Assembly: GCA_021845325.1 (NCBI GenBank)
Contig: JAKBRR010000142.1
Span: 1 to 5,502 of the forward strand
Reading direction: 5' to 3'
Length of the DNA stretch: 5,502 nucleotides
Origin: Thermoplasmata archaeon
Lineage (GTDB): Archaea; Thermoplasmatota; Thermoplasmata; Thermoplasmatales; Thermoplasmataceae
In this document: piece by piece, positions 1 through 4,019 of the stretch
Numbering within the stretch: the first letter of the stretch is position 1
How the letters are laid out: each line of letters begins with the position of its first letter
Program-made: the position numbers and the translations under genes
Notes under the pieces: model-generated
What the model saw: the letters and a program-made list of their open reading frames with translations, nothing else
Databases searched by the model: none
Told to the model about the DNA's origin: nothing

Positions 1-274
1 AATAGTTGTGTGCCATCAGGTATGGATACATGAGTTCATAAAATAGCTTAACAAATACCTGGTAAGGTCTTCCTCTATCCAGTTTGGAGATCTGGGACTT
101 GCTTACGCTGTTATCCATGGCCAGATCAGTCAGGTCCTTATGGTATATGGCCCCGTTTACCAGAAGGAGTGTATGTTCCAGGAGATCTATTTTCTTTGAA
201 TATTCATCCACGCCTGTAACAGAGGATATGTTTTCACAGGGACCTTTGAGTATTTTTTTGATGTCGGTCATCAT
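1..274 (-). CDS. Probable transposase, N-terminal part, cut by window edge
   Basis: This frame reads from the minus strand and is open for 91 codons up to the left window edge, so only the N-terminus is visible. The start is ATG at 274 (a second ATG follows at 271); an in-frame TAG at 280-278 rules out a longer start. The protein is soluble-looking, with no signal peptide or membrane segment. Residues about 48-70 resemble a helix-turn-helix (LAMDNSVSKSQISKLDRG), followed by an aromatic-rich stretch (YQVFVKLFYELMYPYL). This arrangement fits the DNA-binding N-terminus of a DDE transposase, perhaps of the IS4/IS5 group, and the many other IS relics nearby support that. No catalytic residues lie in the window, so the family is a guess, and a transcriptional regulator cannot be excluded. 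A TATA-like box about 26 bases upstream suggests a leaderless mRNA. The gene is divergent from the glycosyltransferase to its right. Confidence 0.5.
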   Translation of the reverse strand, partial: MMTDIKKILKGPCENISSVTGVDEYSKKIDLLEHTLLLVNGAIYHKDLTDLAMDNSVSKSQISKLDRGRPYQVFVKLFYELMYPYLMAHNY

Positions 275-296
275 AGACTATTAATTACATCATAGG

Positions 297-304
297 ATAA
301 ATAT
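297..304 (-). promoter_or_regulatory. TATA-like box for the leftmost minus-strand gene
   Basis: On the minus strand the sequence ATTTATCC is centred about 26 bases upstream of the ATG at 274. This is the usual archaeal TATA-box-to-start distance, so the transcript would be nearly leaderless. There is no Shine-Dalgarno sequence before this ATG, which agrees with that reading. The call rests on position and composition only. Confidence 0.35.
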
Positions 305-388
305 GACACCCGTCAGACAAACATTTAAGTATTAGAAACTGGATTGTTAAAACATGAGACACCCTATTTAAACTATATAGAAGGAAAT

Positions 389-400
389 GTTTTATTATAG
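389..400 (+). promoter_or_regulatory. TATA-like box for the first glycosyltransferase gene
   Basis: GTTTTATTATAG is centred about 29 bases before the ATG at 424 and is preceded by a purine-rich GGAAA that could act as a BRE. A second candidate, TTTAAACTATATAG at 367-380, lies about 25 bases further upstream and would give a leader of roughly 20-25 bases. Both sit in the divergent intergenic region shared with the leftmost gene. Confidence 0.35.
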
Positions 401-417
401 CTAGGTTTTACAGGATA

Positions 418-1548
418 TTGCAAATGTACGACGTATGCTTTGTTTTGCCCAGTTATTCATATAATCGGCCTGCAGGAGGATATGATGTAATTTATGAATT
501 ATCAAGGAGATTGGTAAATGATAGATATAGGGTAATTATAATCACCCCAGGAGGTAACACGAAATACTTGCCGCATTTTATAGAATCAATTCCTGAAGAC
601 AAAATTGGCCGGCTGTTTAAATTATTCTTTCCATTTTTAGAATCGTCATTATTTCAAAAATTTATTAATCCAGCTTTGAGAAAACTCAGAGGGATTGATT
701 ATGATTTCTCCATACTTTCTGATGTCCATCAAAAAACGATCAGAGACCCAATAAATACCAAACTTGGCACAAAGAAGATTATAGCTACCTCCTGGGAAAC
801 CGCCTATTATGTTGAGGATTTTCTTAAAACTCATAGTTCTGACGGGTATTATTTTATACAACACGACGAAAGTCTAATAGGCTATTCTGGAAAATTTTCA
901 GAACGCGCTAAAGACACATACAATTTACATTTGAATAAAATAGTTACTAATACTCCTTTAATGCAACTTTTCCAAAGTTCTAATCCAAAATATGTTCCAA
1001 TTGGGGTAAACCCTATTATATTAAAACACAAGGATACAAAGAAAATTCCAAACTCAATCCTTACCTTATTTGGACGAGGTGAAAGCAAAGGGTTCCCATA
1101 TGCACTCGATGCGCTTAAGCTCTTAAACGAGAAGGACAAAGGTTTAAAGTTACTTGCCTTTGGTAATGTAAACAAAGAACTTGTTCCTGAATGGGTAGAA
1201 TATCATTATAGGCCTAGTGATGAAGAACTTTTGAAACTCTACGAGGACTCTGAGATTTTTATTCTCCCTTCAATTGTAGAGGGAGTATCTTTAGTAGCAA
1301 TGGAGGCCATGGCTATGGGATGTGCGTGTGTTATAACAGATTGTGGGGGAACATCTGAATATACTAGAGATGGCCTAAATTGCCTCTTAGTACCAATACG
1401 TAATTCTGAGGCTATTGTTTTAGCAGTAGAAAAGCTACATAGCGATGAGAACCTTCGTAATTTTATCTCTCAAAATGGCATAATATATCTCAAAAAGTAT
1501 ACCTATGAAACTACCTATAAGCATTTCAAAAAGGCCATTTCGGAATAG
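418..1548 (+). CDS. Glycosyltransferase, GT-B fold, GT4 type (first)
   Basis: This gene likely transfers a sugar from a nucleotide-sugar donor to a growing cell-surface glycan on the cytoplasmic side of the membrane. It encodes 376 residues counted from the TTG at 418; ATG at 424 (two codons later, with a weak AGGAT about seven bases upstream) is the likelier start. The N-terminal half is an acceptor-binding Rossmann domain with an early glycine-rich turn (PAGGYDV, residues 18-24), as in retaining GT-B enzymes. Residues 122-160 (ATSWETAYYVEDF, then YYFIQHDE) resemble WsaF-like rhamnosyltransferases. The C-terminal donor domain has the GRGESKGF loop (219-226) and the GT4 signature EGVSLVAMEAMAMG, whose paired glutamates E288 and E296 form the E-x7-E motif, then DCGGTSEYTRDG (308-319). 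There is no membrane segment. Length is normal for GT4. Donor and acceptor cannot be deduced. The stop is followed at once by an IS630 relic. Confidence 0.88.
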   Translation: MQMYDVCFVLPSYSYNRPAGGYDVIYELSRRLVNDRYRVIIITPGGNTKYLPHFIESIPEDKIGRLFKLFFPFLESSLFQKFINPALRKLRGIDYDFSILSDVHQKTIRDPINTKLGTKKIIATSWETAYYVEDFLKTHSSDGYYFIQHDESLIGYSGKFSERAKDTYNLHLNKIVTNTPLMQLFQSSNPKYVPIGVNPIILKHKDTKKIPNSILTLFGRGESKGFPYALDALKLLNEKDKGLKLLAFGNVNKELVPEWVEYHYRPSDEELLKLYEDSEIFILPSIVEGVSLVAMEAMAMGCACVITDCGGTSEYTRDGLNCLLVPIRNSEAIVLAVEKLHSDENLRNFISQNGIIYLKKYTYETTYKHFKKAISE

Positions 1549-1550
1549 AA

Positions 1551-1778
1551 CCAAAACATTTGGAAAAAAAAACTTTGGATAAATTAATCTCTGATGTACT
1601 GCTCCATATCTTCAAGTGAAACGTTGAATGGGTAAGTTTCAGGAGTACTGATGCACTTTCAGAAGCCATAATAGCGTTTGTAAATGAACATAACAGTAAA
1701 GCAAAACCGTTCATCTGGAAGAAAAGGGAAGTTAAGGGATCACAACTGAGAAATACTATTGGGAACTTAGTCAATTAA
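1551..1778 (+). pseudogene. IS630-type transposase, C-terminal relic with a nonsense codon
   Basis: Reading in one frame from just after the first glycosyltransferase stop, residues encoded by 1620-1778 run from NVEWVSFRSTDALSEAI through NEHNSKAKPFIWKKREVKG to SQLRNTIGNLVN and a TAA. The S-T-D-A-L, then 'hN--aKPF-W', then K-x-x-x-G order is that of the C-terminal tail of IS630-family DDE transposases. The same frame stays open upstream to 1551 but carries a TGA at 1617-1619 that interrupts a plausible HIFK-[R]-NVEW join, as expected for CGA mutated to TGA. The catalytic DDE region is absent. This is a dead fragment that begins two bases after the glycosyltransferase stop and ends four bases before the IS66-like reading frame, so one element has been truncated by another event. 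The antisense open frame over the same DNA has no recognisable product. Confidence 0.65.
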
Positions 1779-1822
1779 ACACTAGTTGAACCCATCAACA
1801 ACAGGGCAGAAAGAACACCAAG

Positions 1823-1988
1823 AACCATTGTCACCTACGAGAAAGTGTCGGGGGGGGGGGGAATCTCGATCAGAGATGGCAGTAAGAGACTTCACAAGGG
1901 TTTACAGTGTTATCGAATTGTACAGAAAGAGAGGAAAACTTCCATTCAGGGCTAAGCCTGGACAACTTCAGGTGACTGACCTCTTACA
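1823..1988 (+). repeat. Direct repeat copy 1 (IS66-like element tail)
   Basis: This 166-base stretch matches 3491-3651 in the same orientation. By eye I count four substitutions (1829 T/A, 1874 A/G, 1877 T/G, 1949 G/T), plus a G run of 12 here against 7 there, which accounts for the whole five-base length difference. The shared block ends one base after the sequence CTCTTAC, where an IS66-type terminus would lie; the final shared A may be chance. Its left edge is set by copy 2, where different DNA (the IS110 relic) is joined. Confidence 0.9.
1971..1987 (-). repeat. Probable terminal inverted repeat of IS66-like element, copy 1
   Basis: Read on the minus strand this is GTAAGAGGTCAGTCACC. IS66-family ends are known to begin with GTAA, and homology with the other copy stops here, both as expected for an element boundary. 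No matching left end was found in the window. The five bases CTTAC (1983-1987) pair with GTAAG at 1991-1995 across a three-base loop, so the junction is itself a small hairpin. Confidence 0.5.
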
Positions 1989-1996
1989 CTGTAAGG

Positions 1997-2004
1997 TTAT
2001 ATTA
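1997..2004 (+). promoter_or_regulatory. TATA box of the methyltransferase gene
   Basis: TTATATTA is centred about 29 bases before the ATG at 2030 and no Shine-Dalgarno sequence lies between them, which fits a leaderless archaeal transcript. The box begins ten bases outside the end of the IS66-like relic, so the gene probably depends on this promoter rather than on readthrough. Confidence 0.45.
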
Positions 2005-2029
2005 ATTTAGGACTTGATATTACCCTTTT

Positions 2030-2818
2030 ATGGACGACAATTGGTTTCAAAGCTTTGTTAGACTCCATGAATTGTACTCCATGGAATTTGATGCCAAAAA
2101 AGACGAAGGGGCATCCTCTGCTAAAGGAATTATTGAGTACCTTAAGTTAGTTTCTCCAAGTGCCAGAACAGTCCTCGATTTTCCGTGTGGAACTGGAAGG
2201 ATTTCCCTAGAACTTCTTAAATACGGGATGGTAGTCACTGGTATAGATCTGTCAACTCCATTCCTCGATGAATTCAGGATTAAGGCCACTAATTATAAGC
2301 AAAGGACAAACTTGGAACTAGTAAACGCTAGCTTCAAGAATTTCGTGTCAATACTCAGAAACAGGAAATATGACCTGATTCTCAACTGGTGGACAAGTTT
2401 TGGATACTCCTCCTATGAAGATGATGTTGATTTTTTTAAAGACCTACTGAATGTAGCTCACAAGAACACGATCCTCATTGTCGAAACGTGGCACAGAGAT
2501 TTCATAGACAAACACCGGTTAAGCAATACTTATAAAGATTTAGGACAATTAATTGTTTTAAATGAAAATAATTTTAATAAGGATCTGTCGGTGGTGGAAA
2601 CCACTCACAAATATTACAAGAAGTTAGGTGACGATTTGATATTTAAGGATAAATTTGTCTCTAGAATCAAACTCTATTCCGTTTCAGAATTGTTGCATTT
2701 ATTTGAACAGTCGGGTTGGGCCGTAAAAGAAAGCTTTAATAGAATAGAGAATCGTAAAGCATTTAGTCCAGCTGAAGACCGTATAGTAATTGCCTTGAAA
2801 CCCAGAAACACGGCATAG
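2030..2818 (+). CDS. Class I SAM-dependent methyltransferase
   Basis: This gene transfers a methyl group from S-adenosylmethionine to an unknown acceptor; next to two glycosyltransferases a sugar or glycan precursor is the natural guess. It encodes 262 residues, a normal size for a stand-alone Methyltransf_25/11-type enzyme. Motif I is VLDFPCGTGRISLEL (residues 48-62), the nucleotide-binding glycine loop. GIDLS (71-75) supplies the acidic residue D73, expected to bind the ribose hydroxyls. DLILNWWTSFGY (115-126) is the motif IV region, matching the 'YDL-hN--TSFGYF' pattern of many small-molecule methyltransferases. The C-terminal part (about 165-262) is a variable, charged beta-rich region that probably binds the acceptor. 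There are no membrane segments or signal peptide. The start is ATG 2030 with a TATA box 29 bases upstream and no ribosome-binding site. IS debris flanks it on both sides. The substrate cannot be read from the sequence. Confidence 0.85.
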   Translation: MDDNWFQSFVRLHELYSMEFDAKKDEGASSAKGIIEYLKLVSPSARTVLDFPCGTGRISLELLKYGMVVTGIDLSTPFLDEFRIKATNYKQRTNLELVNASFKNFVSILRNRKYDLILNWWTSFGYSSYEDDVDFFKDLLNVAHKNTILIVETWHRDFIDKHRLSNTYKDLGQLIVLNENNFNKDLSVVETTHKYYKKLGDDLIFKDKFVSRIKLYSVSELLHLFEQSGWAVKESFNRIENRKAFSPAEDRIVIALKPRNTA

Positions 2819-3024
2819 AATGCTATAGGGTAATAAATTTATATTCATCTGTGATTAATCAGGAATCGAACCGGAGTGTGGAGAGGATCGGTGAAATTTG
2901 ACTGCAGGTTTGGATCTACTTGACATTGAATCTGCCCTGATCTCTGTCACCAACAGGCATTCTCTTTCCCATGGGAAAGTCACAGGTGTGTGGGATGATG
3001 AAAGTTTCCCCTCTCTATCTGGAT
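2819..3024. other. Spacer between methyltransferase and IS110 relic
   Basis: No recognisable gene lies here. It starts with an AT-rich patch (AATAAATTTATATT, 2832-2845) that could be a promoter or a termination region. It also contains a T-arm-like string on the minus strand (2862-2872) and a 16-base perfect palindrome (2964-2979). A TTG-initiated frame at 2898-3044 could encode 48 residues (beginning LTAGLDLLDIESALISV) but has no known relatives that I recognise and overlaps the IS110 relic. The stretch just before 3025 may include the left end of that IS element. Confidence 0.4.
2964..2979. repeat. 16-base perfect palindrome
   Basis: CTTTCCCATGGGAAAG is its own reverse complement and lies about 45 bases before the IS110-type transposase relic. 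It could be a protein-binding site or part of the IS110 element's subterminal region; IS110 elements lack classical terminal inverted repeats, so it cannot be called an element end. Confidence 0.5.
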
Positions 3025-3490
3025 ATGGGGAGGAAGCGATATAAATGCTATGAGTTGGATTGACACCACCTGATGGTGCATGAGGTGGAGATTCAAAATG
3101 AGAACTGAAAAAAGTTGTGGTCCAGAGAAATAGGAAACAGCAGGGAAGTGTTCCAGCAGGTCCTCGAGAAGATGACGATTGTGGAAAGGAACAACAGCCA
3201 GACTGTTGCAGGTGTATTCATGAACCCGACAGGCAATTATCGCTTGCCGGTGAAGCATTTCATGGAATGCAATGGTTATAAAACATACCTTGTGGATGCA
3301 AGGAGAACTGAGCATCTCCGGATCGTCCATAATCTTGGAAAGAAGAAGTCTGATGCAGAAGATGCGTCCATACTGGTATCCACTCCACGTCCTTATTCGA
3401 AGGCACTGCTTTCATGTGACCATGATCGCCTTCCCGAATCAGGTCTTACAAGGTTGCTCGAACGCTGAAGAGTAAGAAGATAGCACTAAA
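3025..3490 (+). pseudogene. IS110-family (DEDD) transposase, decayed and truncated
   Basis: From ATG 3025 one frame encodes MGRKRYKCYELD, a TGA (3061-3063), HHLMVHEVEIQNEN, a second TGA (3106-3108), then KKLWSREIGNSREVFQQVLEKM through VFMNPTGNYRLPVKHF, YLVDARRTEHLRIVHNLG and KSDAEDA up to a TGA at 3466-3468. This follows the IS110 RuvC-like DEDD domain: first Asp in ELD (usually GID), then the usual EPTG, then K-S-D-x-x-D-A with both aspartates present. In EPTG the catalytic Glu is replaced by Asn (codon 3223-3225). Shifting frame at 3465 restores LKSKKIALKT, a plausible continuation, so one base was probably lost. The serine-containing C-terminal Transposase_20 domain is missing, replaced at about 3491 by the IS66-like tail. 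Family members are usually 300-400 residues; this is under half. It cannot be active. Confidence 0.75.
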
Positions 3491-3651
3491 AACCATAGTC
3501 ACCTACGAGAAAGTGTCGGGGGGGAATCTCGATCAGGGAGGGCAGTAAGAGACTTCACAAGGGTTTACAGTGTTATCGAATTGTACAGAAAGAGAGGAAA
3601 ACTTCCATTCATGGCTAAGCCTGGACAACTTCAGGTGACTGACCTCTTACA
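3491..3651 (+). repeat. Direct repeat copy 2 (IS66-like element tail)
   Basis: This is the partner of 1823-1988, in direct orientation about 1.67 kb away, with four substitutions and a shorter G run (7 instead of 12). It ends with the same CTCTTAC terminus, beyond which the two loci are unrelated. Confidence 0.9.
3634..3650 (-). repeat. Probable terminal inverted repeat of IS66-like element, copy 2
   Basis: The minus-strand reading GTAAGAGGTCAGTCACC is identical to the end of copy 1. Loss of similarity directly after it marks the boundary of the element. There is no left end in the window, so this is an isolated right (transposase-distal) end. Confidence 0.5.
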
Positions 3652-3663
3652 AGTCTTCGTTAA

Positions 3664-3674
3664 TCTAATATAAG
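3664..3674 (+). promoter_or_regulatory. TATA-like element outside IS66-like copy 2
   Basis: TCTAATATAAG lies 14 bases beyond the element end and about 21-26 bases before the ATG at 3691. Position and composition fit an archaeal TATA box for the small ORFs that follow, but the spacing is slightly short and the region is AT-rich, so this is tentative. Confidence 0.25.
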
Positions 3675-3690
3675 TGTATACTATTGTAGA

Positions 3691-3807
3691 ATGGAGATAT
3701 GCAAGTTTAACAAGATCGGTCATGGGAGGTTCTTGCGAGTAGCTAAGAACTGGGGTATGCCCCTAAACCTATATAAGTCTATAATCGAGGTTATAAGCAC
3801 GATGTAA
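3691..3807 (+). CDS. Small ORF, 38 residues, unrecognised
   Basis: This ATG-initiated frame encodes 38 residues (MEICKFNKIGHGRFLRVAKN, then WGMPLNLYKSIIEVISTM) and stops at TAA 3805-3807. It is basic in its first half and hydrophobic-helical in its second. I do not recognise it. It follows a TATA-like element and is followed three bases later, in the same frame, by another small ORF. The two could be separate small proteins or a single roughly 80-codon gene broken by the TAA. There is no Shine-Dalgarno sequence. Chance is a real alternative at this length. Confidence 0.22.
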   Translation: MEICKFNKIGHGRFLRVAKNWGMPLNLYKSIIEVISTM

Positions 3808-3810
3808 ACA

Positions 3811-3936
3811 ATGAAACAGTTGAAGACAATTGTGTACATAAGTGTATACAAAATCTGTAAGGTGGTAGTGGACAGGGTATTGAAAAATATAAACCTCGAA
3901 AAGGCGTATCCCCTAATGATTAGAGTTGTCCAGTAG
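3811..3936 (+). CDS. Small ORF, 41 residues, unrecognised
   Basis: This ATG-initiated frame of 41 residues begins MKQLKTIVYISVYKICKVVV and ends with ...AYPLMIRVVQ before TAG 3934-3936. It is in the same frame as the 38-residue ORF just upstream, separated from it by a stop codon and one ACA codon. The composition (Lys/Val/Ile-rich, alternating hydrophobics) is protein-like, but no family is recognised. A 22-base inverted repeat (3830-3851) lies inside it, which could mean that the DNA is regulatory rather than coding. Confidence 0.22.
   Translation: MKQLKTIVYISVYKICKVVVDRVLKNINLEKAYPLMIRVVQ
3830..3851. repeat. Inverted repeat, 9-base arms, possible operator
   Basis: TTGTGTACA and TGTATACAA flank a four-base spacer TAAG, with eight of nine positions pairing. 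The right part, ATAAGTGTATAC (3838-3849), recurs exactly at 3670-3681 beside the TATA-like element, so the same 12 bases appear twice within 170 bp. That pattern could be a binding site for a dimeric regulator. It lies within a possible small ORF, and no known regulator motif is recognised. Confidence 0.35.
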
Positions 3937-3962
3937 ATTTAGAACATGGTGCACATAAGGAT

Positions 3963-3971
3963 GTTATTATT
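3963..3971 (+). promoter_or_regulatory. TATA-like box for the second glycosyltransferase gene
   Basis: TTATTATTT lies about 50-55 bases upstream of the TTG start, which would place transcription start near 3993 and give a leader of about 27 bases carrying the GGAGG ribosome-binding site. A leadered transcript contrasts with the leaderless arrangement of the methyltransferase gene. Confidence 0.35.
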
Positions 3972-4003
3972 TAACACATTCCAAATGATATCAAGGTAGG
4001 TTC

Positions 4004-4008
4004 GGAGG
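4004..4008 (+). promoter_or_regulatory. Shine-Dalgarno sequence deciding a TTG start
   Basis: GGAGG, followed by GTGAG at 4012-4016, precedes the TTG at 4020. Both pieces match parts of the archaeal anti-Shine-Dalgarno complement (GGAGGTGA). GGAGG is 11 bases from the TTG, slightly long, while GTGAG is four bases away. No ATG or GTG occurs in this frame between the upstream stop (3972-3974) and 4020, so the site supports TTG as the start. Confidence 0.5.
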
Positions 4009-4019
4009 GCAGTGAGATA

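Larger units (their letters stand above)
1782..2010 (+). pseudogene. IS66-like transposase C-terminal relic, copy 1, frameshifted at a G12 tract
   Basis: From 1782 one frame encodes LVEPINNRAERTPRTIVTYEKVS. The N-N-x-A-E-R-x-x-R order followed by a K-x-S-G-G type segment is the hallmark of the C-terminus of IS66-family transposases. At 1850-1861 there are 12 consecutive Gs, and the family-like reading continues only in another frame as ESRSEMAVRDFTRVYSVIELYRKRGKLPF. The frames before and after would join only if the G run were 5, 8 or 11 long; five would keep the family spacing. With 12 Gs the gene is broken. The downstream frame runs through the terminal inverted repeat and stops only in flanking DNA (TAG 2008-2010), so the native stop may also be lost. 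Nothing N-terminal of this tail survives. The family is assigned from memory of motifs, without a search. Confidence 0.6.
3491..3673 (+). pseudogene. IS66-like transposase C-terminal relic, copy 2, frameshifted at a G7 tract
   Basis: This second copy of the IS66-like tail begins with TIVTYEKVSGG in one frame and then, after seven Gs at 3518-3524, continues in another frame as AVRDFTRVYSVIELYRKRGKLPF. As in copy 1 the two frames do not join: the G count would need to be 5, 8 or 11. Following the first frame through gives a stop at 3546-3548 shortly after the tract. The NNxAER segment seen in copy 1 is absent because the IS110 relic is spliced on just upstream, at a point where both sequences read AAAACC/AGAACC. 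The downstream frame leaves the element and stops at TAA 3671-3673. This is a non-functional fragment. Confidence 0.58.

Noticed and set aside
84..284. Plus-strand open frame of 66 codons
   Set aside because: It is antisense to the minus-strand transposase-like frame, which has a better start context and a helix-turn-helix-like sequence; the plus frame's protein is unlike any known family.
649..1175. Two minus-strand open frames (649-864 and 882-1175)
   Set aside because: Both lie entirely inside the first glycosyltransferase gene, antisense to it, with no recognisable motifs.
1526..1774. Minus-strand open frame of 82 codons
   Set aside because: It is antisense to the end of the glycosyltransferase and to the IS630-type tail, whose plus-strand reading shows clear family residues.
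2047..2289. Minus-strand open frame inside the methyltransferase
   Set aside because: It is antisense to motif I of a well-supported methyltransferase and has no motifs of its own.
2815..2900. A complete tRNA gene on the minus strand
   Set aside because: Only the T-loop string is present. The expected anticodon stem does not pair, position 33 is not T, and there is no acceptor stem or CCA.
2980..3475. Minus-strand frame 2980-3330 and plus-strand frame 3272-3475
   Set aside because: Both overlap the IS110 relic in other frames; only the frame starting at 3025 shows family motifs. The end of the 3272-3475 frame (GCSNAEE) has no supported function.
1823..3651. The direct repeats as part of a CRISPR array or a new repeat system
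   Set aside because: There are only two copies, each over 160 bases long, with transposase C-terminal coding and an IS-type end; no short regularly spaced repeats are present.
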